In this document: positions 44,721 to 53,096 of the stretch, piece by piece
How the letters are laid out: each line of letters opens with the position of its first letter
How positions within the stretch are numbered: the first letter of the stretch is position 1
The notes under the pieces: generated by a model
The model's input: only the letters and a program-made list of their open reading frames with translations
What the model was told of the DNA's origin: nothing
Database searches by the model: none
Made by a program: the position numbers and the translations under genes
Assembly: GCF_036250675.1 (NCBI RefSeq)
Contig: NZ_CP109592.1
Coordinates: forward strand, 8,370,001 to 8,434,000
Direction of reading: 5' to 3'
Source of the DNA: Streptomyces sp. NBC_01689
GTDB taxonomy: Bacteria > Actinomycetota > Actinomycetes > Streptomycetales > Streptomycetaceae
DNA: 64,000 bases

Positions 44721-46646
44721 ATGTCCCGCGATCACGCGCAGTCCGCCGAACGCCCCGCCGACGACGCCGAGACGCCCTTCCTCCGGCTGCTGGCCAGAGG
44801 GGCCCCCGCCGAGGCGTACGAGCAGCCGGTCCTGCTCGCCCGTGCCGAGAGCCGCCCCGCCTCCCGCGTCGCCGCCCTGGAGGAGGCCAAGCTCCTCGCC
44901 CTGCGCGTGCGCTCCGAGATGGAGGGCCGCCGCCGGCGCGAGGCCGAACTGTCCGCGCTCTTCGAGACCGCCCACGACCTGGCGGGCCTGCGCGACCTCG
45001 ACGCCGTGCTGCGCGCGATCGTCCAGCGGGCCCGGTCGCTGCTGGGCACGGACGTCGCCTACCTCAGCCTGCACGACGAGGCCGAGGGAGACACCTACAT
45101 GCGGGTCACCGAGGGCTCGGTCGCGGCGCGCTTCCAGCAACTGCGGCTCGGCATGGGCGAGGGGCTCGGCGGACTCGTCGCCCAGACCGCCCGCCCGTAC
45201 GTCACCGACGACTACTTCAAGGACGACCGCTTCCAGCACACCCGGGCCATCGACGCCGGCGTGCGGGACGAGGGCCTGGTCGCCATCCTCGGCGTCCCCC
45301 TCATGATCGGGCGGCATGTGATCGGGGTGCTCTTCGCCGCGGACCGGCGGGCACGGATCTTCGAACGCGAGCAGATCGCCCTCCTCGGCTCCTTCGCGGC
45401 CCTCGCCGCGGCGGCCATCGACACGGCGAACCGGCTGATGGAGACCCGCTCGGCCCTCGACCGCCTGGGCCGCGCCCACGAGATCATCCGCGACCGCAGC
45501 GGAGTCATCGAGCGCGCCTCGGACGTCCATGACCGCCTCGCGGAACTGGTACTGCGCGGCGGCGGGGTCCATGACGTGGCCGCCGCGGTCTCCGAAGTGC
45601 TCGACGGCACCGTCGAGTTCGCCGGCACGGACAGCGCGCCCGGCGCCGCCCTGCAGGCCTCCCGTGCCGAGGGCCACGCGGTGCGGCACGGCCAGGACTG
45701 GGTCGCGGCCGTCGCGGCCGGCGGCGAACTGCTCGGCGCGCTGGTGCTGGGCGGACAGCCGGGCCTCGACCCCGTCGACCAGCGCACCCTGGAGCGCGCC
45801 GCGATGGTCACCTCGCTGCTCCTGCTCGCCAAACGCTCGGCCGCCGAGGCCGAACAGCGCGTCCGCGGCGAGTTGCTGGACGACCTGCTCGACGCCCGGG
45901 ACCGCGACCCACGCCTGCTGCGCGAGCGCGCCTCCCGTCTGCACGCCGACCTCGACGCCGTCCATGTGGTGCTCACCGCCCGGCTGGACACCACGGCACC
46001 GGACGCCGACCGAGAGGCGGACGCCCGCCGACGGTTGTGGTCCGCCGCGTCCCATCTGGCCGCGACCGGACACGGACTGGCCGCCGCCCGGGACGGCGGC
46101 ACGGTGCTGCTGCTCCCGCTCGGCGCGGACGAGAGCGCCACCGAACTGGCCCGCCGTACGGCCCGGCACCTGGGCGCCGCGGTCCAGGAGACGGTCACGG
46201 TCGGTGCCTCGGCACCCCTGGAACCTCTCGCCGTGCCTCCGGAGGCGGTGGCGGCGGCGTACGCCGAGGGGCAGCGCTGCCTGGAGGCGCTGCGCCTGCT
46301 GGGGCGCGCCGGGGACGGCGCCGCCGCGGAGGACTTCGGGTTCCTGGGGCTGCTGCTCGCCGGGGACCGTGACATCTCCGGCTTCGTCGGCCGGACCATC
46401 GGCCAGGTCGTGGCCTACGACCGGCAGCGCGGCACCGATCTGCTGCGCACCCTGGACGCCTACTTCGCCTGTGGGATGAGCCCCGCGCGCACCAAGGACG
46501 ACCTGCACGTCCATGTGAACACGGTGGCCCAGCGGCTGGAGCGGGTGGGCAGGCTGCTGGGGGAGGACTGGCAGAGTCCGGCGCGCGTCCTGGAGATCCA
46601 ACTGGCCGTGCGACTGCACCGGTTGTCCACGACGGCACGGCACTGA
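44721..46646 (+). CDS. GAF-domain PucR/CdaR-type transcriptional regulator
   Basis: A 641-residue regulator. It has an N-terminal coiled helix (about 50-80) and a GAF domain (about 85-240, including LDAVLRAIVQRARSLLGTDV and GLGGLVAQTARPYVTDDYF). A central helical linker follows. The C-terminus is the PucR/CdaR helix-turn-helix (LLRTLDAYFACGMSPARTK, then LHVHVNTVAQRLERV). The ATG at 44721 is used; an upstream TTG at 44715 is possible. It is 72 nt downstream of the 3-hydroxybutyrate-dehydrogenase-like gene and convergent with the transporter. It may sense the organic acid that these two handle. Confidence 0.87.
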   Translation: MSRDHAQSAERPADDAETPFLRLLARGAPAEAYEQPVLLARAESRPASRVAALEEAKLLALRVRSEMEGRRRREAELSALFETAHDLAGLRDLDAVLRAIVQRARSLLGTDVAYLSLHDEAEGDTYMRVTEGSVAARFQQLRLGMGEGLGGLVAQTARPYVTDDYFKDDRFQHTRAIDAGVRDEGLVAILGVPLMIGRHVIGVLFAADRRARIFEREQIALLGSFAALAAAAIDTANRLMETRSALDRLGRAHEIIRDRSGVIERASDVHDRLAELVLRGGGVHDVAAAVSEVLDGTVEFAGTDSAPGAALQASRAEGHAVRHGQDWVAAVAAGGELLGALVLGGQPGLDPVDQRTLERAAMVTSLLLLAKRSAAEAEQRVRGELLDDLLDARDRDPRLLRERASRLHADLDAVHVVLTARLDTTAPDADREADARRRLWSAASHLAATGHGLAAARDGGTVLLLPLGADESATELARRTARHLGAAVQETVTVGASAPLEPLAVPPEAVAAAYAEGQRCLEALRLLGRAGDGAAAEDFGFLGLLLAGDRDISGFVGRTIGQVVAYDRQRGTDLLRTLDAYFACGMSPARTKDDLHVHVNTVAQRLERVGRLLGEDWQSPARVLEIQLAVRLHRLSTTARH

Positions 46647-46668
46647 CCCCCGTACGCGCGTACGGGGG
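46647..46668. terminator. Palindromic bidirectional terminator
   Basis: A perfect 22-bp palindrome (CCCCCGTACGC and its complement) starts right after the stop of the PucR-type regulator and 26 nt before the end of the convergent MHS transporter gene. Confidence 0.75.
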
Positions 46669-46693
46669 CCGGGAGATGTGGAGATGCCGGCGG

Positions 46694-48079
46694 TCAGGCA
46701 GTGGAACGCGCGTCCGCCGCGGGCACGGACGCCTCCGTCCCGCCGTCGTCCGCGACACCCGCCAGGTCACGGTGCCGGGTCTCCTCGGCGACGCCCACGG
46801 CGACCAGCGTCAGCACGGCCGCCGCGATCACGTACAGGGAGATCGGGGTGGAGGTGCCGTAGTCGGAGAGCAGCGCGGTCGCGATCAGCGGAGCGGGGGC
46901 TCCCGCGGCGACGGAGGCGAACTGGGCTCCGATCGAGGCACCGGAGTAGCGCATCCGCGTCGCGAACATCTCGGAGAAGAAGGCGGCTTGGGGCGCGTAC
47001 ATCGCACCGTGCAGGACGAGGCCGACGGTGACGGCGAGGACCAGGGCGCCGAATCCGCCGGTGTCGATGAGGGAGAAGAAGGGGAACATCCACAGGCCCA
47101 CCCCGGCGGCGCCCAGCAGATAGACGGGCCTGCGGCCGATCCGGTCCGACAGCGCGCCCCAGGCGGGGATGACGGCGAAGTGCACGGCGGAGGCGATCAG
47201 TACCGCGTTGAGCGCGGTCTGCCGGGAGACGCCGGCCGACGTGGTGGCGTACACGAGGATGAAGGCGGTGATCACGTAGTAGCTGATGTTCTCCGCCATA
47301 CGGGCGCCCATCGCGATCAGGACGTCACGCCAGTGGTGGCGCAGCACGGACACCAGCGGCAGCTTCTCCGTGGCGGCCTCCGGCGTCCGCCCGCGTGCCT
47401 CGGCCCGCGCCAACGCCTCCTGGAAAACAGGCGATTCGTCGACGGACAGACGAATCCACAGACCGACGACGACCAGTACGCCGGACAGCAGGAACGGGAC
47501 GCGCCAGCCCCAGGAGACGAAGGCGTCGTCCGTGAGGGTGGCGGTGAGCAGCGAGAGCACACCGGTCGCGAGGAGTTGCCCCGCGGGCGCTCCGGTCTGC
47601 GGCCAGGAGGCCCAGAACCCGCGCCGCTTCGCGTCCCCGTGTTCGGACACGAGCAGGACGGCGCCGCCCCACTCGCCGCCCAGCGCGAATCCCTGCACGA
47701 GACGCAGCGCCGTCAGCAGGACGGGGGCCGCCGCGCCGACCGTCGCGTGCGTCGGCAGCAGACCGATCGCGAACGTCGCCCCGCCCATCAGCAACAGGCT
47801 GAGCACCAGCAGCTTCTTGCGGCCGAGCCGGTCCCCGTAGTGTCCGAAGACCAGCGCGCCGAGGGGCCGGGCCGCGAACCCGACCGCGTACGTGAGGAAC
47901 GACAGCAGCGTGCCCACGAGCGGGTCGGAGCCGGGAAAGAAGAGCTTGTTGAAGACGAGCGCGGCCGCCGAGCCGTACAGGAAGAAGTCGTACCACTCGA
48001 TGGTGGTGCCGATGAGGCTGGCGGCGACGATGCGCTTGAGGTTGGCGGGTGGTGGGGGAGCGGTTGCCGCGGAGGCCAT
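46694..48079 (-). CDS. MHS-family (metabolite:H+ symporter) MFS transporter
   Basis: A 461-residue transporter with twelve predicted membrane segments. LIGTTIEWYDFFLYGSAAAL near the start, PLGALVFGHYGDRLGRKKLL (loop 2-3 MFS motif) and LRLVQGFALGGEWGGAVLL are typical of the metabolite:H+ symporter subfamily, which moves organic acids such as shikimate, citrate or ketoglutarate. The ATG at 48079 follows AAGGAAG at 8 nt. Placed tail to tail with the GAF/PucR regulator and the 3-hydroxybutyrate-dehydrogenase-like gene, it probably imports a short hydroxy or keto acid. Confidence 0.9.
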   Translation of the reverse strand: MASAATAPPPPANLKRIVAASLIGTTIEWYDFFLYGSAAALVFNKLFFPGSDPLVGTLLSFLTYAVGFAARPLGALVFGHYGDRLGRKKLLVLSLLLMGGATFAIGLLPTHATVGAAAPVLLTALRLVQGFALGGEWGGAVLLVSEHGDAKRRGFWASWPQTGAPAGQLLATGVLSLLTATLTDDAFVSWGWRVPFLLSGVLVVVGLWIRLSVDESPVFQEALARAEARGRTPEAATEKLPLVSVLRHHWRDVLIAMGARMAENISYYVITAFILVYATTSAGVSRQTALNAVLIASAVHFAVIPAWGALSDRIGRRPVYLLGAAGVGLWMFPFFSLIDTGGFGALVLAVTVGLVLHGAMYAPQAAFFSEMFATRMRYSGASIGAQFASVAAGAPAPLIATALLSDYGTSTPISLYVIAAAVLTLVAVGVAEETRHRDLAGVADDGGTEASVPAADARSTA

Positions 48080-48235
48080 GTGCGCCACTTCCTTGTGTGC
48101 CGTGGGGACGGGTGGGTGTGGGCACACCGTAGGAAGACGCACGTCAGGGGCACATGTGGCGGGGCAACATAGTTCGGCGGTCGGCTATGCGTGCGTCCAC
48201 CATGCCGCTGCGCGGCCGCTCGGTTCAGGGGCTCG

Positions 48236-48301
48236 AAGGCGATCGAAACGAGTACAGTCCGGAACGTGTAGTTCGGGGTGATTCAGCGGTGTGGTGCTGA
48301 C
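48236..48301 (+). repeat. Left imperfect direct repeat flanking the accessory island
   Basis: This 66-bp segment begins AAGGCGATCGAAA. It matches 55640-55706 in the same orientation at 54 of 66 positions with a 1-nt gap. It lies between the MHS transporter promoter and the transposase remnant, at the edge of the composition change. Confidence 0.75.
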
Positions 48302-48609
48302 CCCCGTACTAGTTCGGTGCTGACTAAAAGCTCACGTCACCACCCGTGCCCATCCCTCCCGTGCTGACTACGCTCCTTTGAACTCGGACACCTTGGGGCC
48401 GATCGGCTCCGGGCCGTTGTCCGGTAGGTGACCTTCTAGACCCGCACGCTCAGCTCAGAGACTCCGGCTCGGAACCCGAATCCCATGGCCTGGCCCTTTT
48501 GCCATGGCCAAGTAGTCACGGGTCCGGTGTCGGTGGCTGCTTGCGCATCGCGATCCAGCGGTCGTCCTCACTCTGGCAACGCTGAAATGGCTCACTGGGC
48601 CCATTCCAA
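48302..48609. other. Non-coding or decayed sequence beside the transposase remnant
   Basis: No intact gene. GTGCTGAC recurs at 48293, 48317 and 48361. On the minus strand a short protein-like tail (SEDDRWIAMRKQPPTPDP then a stop, about 48524-48577) follows the broken transposase in another frame and may be the end of a different, lost gene. Confidence 0.5.
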
Positions 48610-49020
48610 TCAGACGCCCTTCGAATCGGCAATGACCTGCACGTTCATGCCGTGCTCCTTGTGTTTGACCGAGTAGAACGGGCGGTTGGCAGCGATCCGG
48701 TCGATGGGCAAGGGCGTCCCGTCCAGGATCACGTACGCCTTCTTCGGCGCAGTTGGTACGGCTTCGGCGAGGGCGGCGGGGAGGTTGACGGCCTCGGTGA
48801 TGTATCGGTAGGCGGTGGTGGTGCCGATCCCGACTCCGGTCGCGAGCTGGGCGTGGGGCTGGCCGTTGCGCAGGTGGGCGAGGGTGAGCAGGGCTGCCTG
48901 TCGGCCTGCGTTCAGGCGCCGCCACAGGGTTCCGAGAGCGCGGCGGTGGTCTTTGAGGCGGGCGGCGGGGAAGCGCAGGGTCGAGCTGAACGCGTCGACG
49001 CCGGACGTATAGACAAGCAT
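48610..49020 (-). pseudogene. Truncated IS5-like (DDE_Tnp_4 type) transposase
   Basis: 136 residues of the N-terminal part of a transposase. It has MLVYTSGVDAFSSTLRF, a helix-turn-helix (AQLATGVGIGTTTAYRYITE) and the first DDE Asp in ILDGTPLPIDRIA, then RPFYSVKHKEHGMNVQVIAD. Intact relatives are roughly 250-270 residues long, so the C-terminal half with the second Asp and the Glu is missing. The sequence changes abruptly at about 48612. It cannot be catalytically active and marks a past insertion at the left end of the island. Confidence 0.85.
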
Positions 49021-49021
49021 G

Positions 49022-49076
49022 CGAAGCCTCTGGTTGAGACGGTTCTCTTAGTCAAAACCCATCTACCAGGGGCTTC
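49022..49076. repeat. 12-bp inverted repeat upstream of the transposase
   Basis: GAAGCCTCTGGT at 49022-49033 and ACCAGGGGCTTC at 49065-49076 pair at 11 of 12 positions around a 31-bp spacer. The pair lies just before the transposase start. It may be the terminal/subterminal repeat of the insertion sequence or a hairpin that limits transposase expression. Confidence 0.65.
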
Positions 49077-49563
49077 ATCTGTCTGTCAGCCCAACCGCCC
49101 GCCTGGCAAGTGAGGTTGGATAGGGCTCACTGGCTGCGGCCCCGGTGACCGCTCCGACCACGCCGCCGTGGTCGGTTGGTTCGGATCGCGGTGCGTTGTG
49201 ACCGCTTCGGTGACGTCGGCGGGGAGGGCTCGGCCAGGGGCGGTGAAGGGGGCATCGAGTCGGGCTGAGAGCAGCGGGCTGACAGCAGGGGCGGCGTGTG
49301 TCCCCAACTAGGCGACGAGCTCTCCGGACCGAGGGCAGAACCGGGTTGGTAAGACGGTGTTCGCCCTGGCGGGTCAGGCCGCAGGCGTGCGCGTCGTTGT
49401 CGCGGCGGAATGGGTCATGAGCCCACAGGGCCGAAAGACGATGCGGTCGACCGTGCGCCAGACCGAGACTTGCGGACCGGAACGATCCGGTGAGCAGCGT
49501 AGCCAACTTTGTTCGAACGCCATCGGCGCTCTTCACTCATTGTCATGATGCCGGTACGCTCTG
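49077..49563. other. Intergenic region before the SIR2 gene
   Basis: About 490 bp with no supportable gene on either strand; the open frames have no recognisable protein features. It should contain the promoter of the SIR2 operon. The hexamer TACGCT at 49555-49560, just before the first ATG, is a possible -10 element for a leaderless or near-leaderless transcript. Confidence 0.5.
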
Positions 49564-51288
49564 ATGGCTATGGTCAGTCAGGGGATACCACGCTTCATAA
49601 CGGAAGCTCTCGACCGGGACGAGCTCCTCCTCTTCGTCGGTTCAGGGATCTCCCTGTCCTACGCCGGCAAGAAGGGCATGCTGGGAGGGCTGGAGGTAAC
49701 GGAGCTCATTGCTGATCGGCTGCTTGAGCGGAAGCTGTCAAAAGATGAATCGCTGATGCAAGTCGCCCAGGAGACGGTCTGGCAGGACGCAGGTAGTCGA
49801 CAGCGCCTTGAGGCAATCCTGACGGAGGCCTTCGCGGATCCGAACATCCAGCCCTTGCCTGCTCATCAAGCATTGGCCGCCATTGGCGCCACGATAATCA
49901 CTACGAATTATGACACGCTCATTGAGCGTTCTTTCCAAACTTTCGGCAAGCGCCTGTCGGTGGCCTGGAAGGACGAGCATCTTTCGAGCGTCTCGGGCTC
50001 CCTGCTCATTAAAGTACATGGCACGGTTGATGCGCCGTCAAGTTGTGTCATAACCGAGGACGATTATTACCACTGGATGGATCGTGAGCCCGAGTTGCGT
50101 GAACTCGTCAGGGCTCTGCTCCTGACCAAGACGTTGTGCTTCATCGGGTACTCTCTGTCGGATCCGAATTTTCGGGCTATTCTGCGTATTTTGCGCTTCA
50201 AATTTGCCGCCATACGACGTCCTGGACTGGTCGTAATTCACAAGTCCGATCCAGCATCCTACGACCATCGATTCATTACTGAGAGCTTGGGGCTCCGAGT
50301 TCACCAAGCAGATGGCACCGAGTTCCTCCGCATGTTGGCTCGTCATGGGGACAGAACACCCTATGCGGATGTCCTGGCCTCGCAGGAGATACGTGACCGA
50401 TATTTTGCCGAAGAGTTGAAGGACATCACCTTCCAAGACTTTGCGGCAGACATGATTGCTCAGCAGATTTCAAACGGGACAGCAGAAAAGTTGTCAATGA
50501 GCCCGGCCTTGCTTGTCAGGCTACGAAAAAGAAACGACCTGAGTACGTTACCCCAGACGTCTCCGCAAACCATCTCGAGTGATAGTTTCATCCGAGTTCC
50601 CGCAGGGCCGTTCATCGCGGGAGGGGAGCGCCATGGAAACGAACTCATAAGAATAGAGAGTATCGCCAAACCGTATTACATCGGTGAGCATGCTACTAGT
50701 AATGATGAGTATCGAAAATTTGCCCGATGGTGCGGAGGTGTGAATCACGATCGGACCTTTTGTCATCCCGGCGAACCGGCAGGCAAGGATCATCTTCCGC
50801 AGGCTGAGCCACATCCCCACGAAGTCCCTCCGGATTACTGGACCAGCTCATCCTGGGGAAACTATCCAGTGGTAAACGTGGATTGGTGGGACGCGTATGC
50901 CTTCTGTCGATGGGCGGGTGGTCGATTGCCGACGGAACTGGAATGGGAACGCGCGGCGCGGGGTGTCGACGGACGGCGTTATCCATGGGGTGACACATTC
51001 GACGCGGCTCACTGTAATACCGAGGAGCGAGGCGAACGTAAAACTCTTCCAGTCAACTCAATGCCCTTGGGCCGCAGTCCTGTCGGTGCCTACCATATGA
51101 GCGGCAACGTATGGGAATGGTGTGCCGATGAATACTTCTCGCCCCGTTTTCAATCTGCCTCTCGTATCGTCCGAGGTGGATCGTTCAGTAGGGGAGAGCA
51201 TCGAGCACGTTGTGCTTTCCGAAATGGTCGATCCCCAGGAGACGCCTGGTGCAGCCGGGGATTTCGCATCGCGCGGGACGAATCATGA
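49564..51288 (+). CDS. SIR2-FGE/SUMF1 fusion protein
   Basis: A 574-residue two-domain protein. Residues about 10-280 are a SIR2-type NAD+-binding domain: LLLFVGSGIS (21-30), TTNYDTLIE with Asn115, VHGTVDA with His152, and IGYSLSDPNF (194-203). The residues needed for NAD+ cleavage are kept. Residues about 341-574 are a formylglycine-generating-enzyme/SUMF1 fold: IRVPAGPF, RLPTELEWERAARGVDG, YPWGD, MSGNVWEWCADE and RGGSF. The two copper-binding Cys of true FGE after RGGS(F/Y) are absent (Ser542 and Arg547), so this half is probably a binding domain. Codon 329 is TTA. First gene of the island, with radical SAM 22 bp downstream. Confidence 0.88.
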   Translation: MAMVSQGIPRFITEALDRDELLLFVGSGISLSYAGKKGMLGGLEVTELIADRLLERKLSKDESLMQVAQETVWQDAGSRQRLEAILTEAFADPNIQPLPAHQALAAIGATIITTNYDTLIERSFQTFGKRLSVAWKDEHLSSVSGSLLIKVHGTVDAPSSCVITEDDYYHWMDREPELRELVRALLLTKTLCFIGYSLSDPNFRAILRILRFKFAAIRRPGLVVIHKSDPASYDHRFITESLGLRVHQADGTEFLRMLARHGDRTPYADVLASQEIRDRYFAEELKDITFQDFAADMIAQQISNGTAEKLSMSPALLVRLRKRNDLSTLPQTSPQTISSDSFIRVPAGPFIAGGERHGNELIRIESIAKPYYIGEHATSNDEYRKFARWCGGVNHDRTFCHPGEPAGKDHLPQAEPHPHEVPPDYWTSSSWGNYPVVNVDWWDAYAFCRWAGGRLPTELEWERAARGVDGRRYPWGDTFDAAHCNTEERGERKTLPVNSMPLGRSPVGAYHMSGNVWEWCADEYFSPRFQSASRIVRGGSFSRGEHRARCAFRNGRSPGDAWCSRGFRIARDES

Positions 51289-51310
51289 CGTCACTAAAGG
51301 AGGCAGGCCC

Positions 51311-52333
51311 GTGCATCTGTTCAATGCTGATCGACTGCGGCTTCTGATCACCGATTCGTGCAATCTCAGCTGTTCTTACTGTCACAATGAGGGGCAGTTC
51401 GGGCGAGGCAGATTCATGTCGATGTCTTTCGTCGCCGAACTCGCAGCATGGTTGCAGGATAACTCGATTCGTGTAGACAATCTCATTCTGAGCGGAGGTG
51501 AGCCCTCACTGCATCCACAGCTCACAAAAATTGTTGAAACTCTGAATGGAACAGCGAAGAAAATTTCCATGGTCTCGAACGGCACCCGGCTGACTCCAGC
51601 GGTAATCGATTGTTTGACAGAAAGTGGACTCAGCTACATCAAGTTCGGCATCGACGCCGTAGATGCGCTTTCCACGAAGGGGCCGCTGGACCGTGCCTCA
51701 CGCGCAGCTCAGCAGGACGTTCTTGCAAACGCTGCGTATGCGGCGACCGTCATGCCCGGATCGCATCTCAATTCAGTGGTCAGCGCCTTCAATTATCACA
51801 GGATTCGCAAGGTTGTCGAGTGGTGCGACCAGAACTCCATGGGGGTAAAGTTTCTCGAACTGATCGAAGTGCGTCCCGAAGTTCATGCCATTAAACCCTA
51901 CGCAGATGATGCAGGGCACTCTTGGTTCGCGCGAATATATGAAGATGTGGGTGATCTGCTGACCGATGTCGCATACAATCCAGTAGTCATGAAGTTTTAC
52001 GCCCGCTCTCCTGCGGGGCAACTCGTCCAGTTCAGTGAGAATTTCTGCTTGTACGGCGCTTGTAGTCGGCTGTGGACGCGCATCGATGCTCACGGAAATC
52101 TGGTTCCCTGCATTAATCGCCCGGTCACGCGCTCTTTCTCTCGCAGCGAGATCGGTTTGAATCAGTCCAGAGCCGTCAACCAGGAAATGAAAAACGTCTC
52201 GGCATGGCCCTGTGGTGCAATGGGGATAACAGAACAACGAATGGAACCAGATCGCACAGAGGTCGATATCGCATTGAGTGACGGGTCGGTTGTCTCTTTT
52301 CCACTCACGGGTAGGACAAGCTGTGTCGGTTGA
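51311..52333 (+). CDS. MoaA-like radical SAM enzyme with second iron-sulfur motif
   Basis: A 340-residue radical SAM protein. The cluster motif is CNLSCSYC (Cys17, Cys21, Cys24), followed by LILSGGEPSLHPQL and VSNGT, the SAM-binding GGE and strand-4 elements. Near the C-terminus Cys246-x4-Cys251-x15-Cys267 (in FCLYGACSRLWTR and LVPCINR) resembles the second cluster of MoaA. The GTG at 51311 follows AAAGGAGG at 7 nt, an excellent site; the longer frame from 51122 overlaps the SIR2 gene and is rejected. No moa genes are nearby, so molybdopterin synthesis is unlikely. It could modify a nucleotide or a peptide. Confidence 0.88.
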   Translation: MHLFNADRLRLLITDSCNLSCSYCHNEGQFGRGRFMSMSFVAELAAWLQDNSIRVDNLILSGGEPSLHPQLTKIVETLNGTAKKISMVSNGTRLTPAVIDCLTESGLSYIKFGIDAVDALSTKGPLDRASRAAQQDVLANAAYAATVMPGSHLNSVVSAFNYHRIRKVVEWCDQNSMGVKFLELIEVRPEVHAIKPYADDAGHSWFARIYEDVGDLLTDVAYNPVVMKFYARSPAGQLVQFSENFCLYGACSRLWTRIDAHGNLVPCINRPVTRSFSRSEIGLNQSRAVNQEMKNVSAWPCGAMGITEQRMEPDRTEVDIALSDGSVVSFPLTGRTSCVG

Positions 52334-53048
52334 TGGTTCTGTGAAGACGACAGCATGGTCAGAGATGCGAGCCGAGGCTCGGTCACGTGTCGATCCAGCC
52401 CCTCTTGCCTCTCGCGGCTTCTATGCACTCGGAGTTGTGGGCCTTCCTGGTGCAGGGAAGTCAACGGTATTGGAAGCTCTCACGAAGTTAAGACCCGATC
52501 TGTCCTATGCCGGGACGCGTGCGTTCCATACATCCGGCTCGCGGATGGCTGACTACATCTATCGGCTTTTTGTGGAGGCCGATTCCCATGCAGCCCTCCC
52601 CTGTCAATTTGAGGCCCTGGTCGAGCGGACGCTCATGCAGTGGCCGGCTGACGGGACGACACTCGTCGATGAGCCTATCGAGGCGGTACTGGCGCACACG
52701 CGGGCTCTGTGGGCGTGTGATCTGCTGGGCGACACCGAAGTCTCGACATGGTTGACCGCATACGAGATTGCGTCCAGGACGCTACCAGCGGCACCTCTTC
52801 TGATCCTGCTCACCTGTGACAGGGAAGAACGCCAACGGCGCACGCGCCTACGCGGCCGCCTCCGTGACGCGAGCGTGGACGACCGATACCTGGGTGCGCT
52901 TGACGAAGCTCTCCACGAGATTTTGCAGACAGCCGAACACAGCGGTACTGCCACGTTCGAACTAGACACAACCGAAAGGTCACCTCACGCCTCCGCGGTG
53001 CACCTCCTCCGCCTTCTAGAACAAAGCCCATCCCATGTGGGTCCCTGA
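52323..53048 (+). CDS. P-loop nucleotide/nucleoside kinase-like protein
   Basis: A 241-residue P-loop protein. GVVGLPGAGKST gives Walker A at 40-48, and TLVDEPIEAVLAHTRALWA and LILLTCDREERQRRTRLRGR follow, the second being a lid-like Arg-rich segment of thymidylate or deoxynucleoside kinases. The GTG start overlaps the radical SAM stop by 11 nt and follows AGGAC, so translation is probably coupled. Codon 56 is TTA. Position between a radical SAM enzyme and a NUDIX hydrolase suggests it phosphorylates a nucleoside or nucleotide in the same pathway. Confidence 0.78.
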   Translation: MSVDGSVKTTAWSEMRAEARSRVDPAPLASRGFYALGVVGLPGAGKSTVLEALTKLRPDLSYAGTRAFHTSGSRMADYIYRLFVEADSHAALPCQFEALVERTLMQWPADGTTLVDEPIEAVLAHTRALWACDLLGDTEVSTWLTAYEIASRTLPAAPLLILLTCDREERQRRTRLRGRLRDASVDDRYLGALDEALHEILQTAEHSGTATFELDTTERSPHASAVHLLRLLEQSPSHVGP

Positions 53049-53096
53049 GGCCAGTGCACGTGACGAAAGTAATGTGGAGAGAGGGTGACCTGATCA

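Noticed and set aside
50584..51288. Active formylglycine-generating enzyme
   Set aside because: The two Cys after RGGSF that bind copper and do catalysis are missing, and no sulfatase gene is nearby.
51311..52333. Prokaryotic viperin
   Set aside because: The kinase neighbour fits, but the protein has a MoaA-like second Cys set and general MoaA-type motifs rather than the viperin pattern I know.
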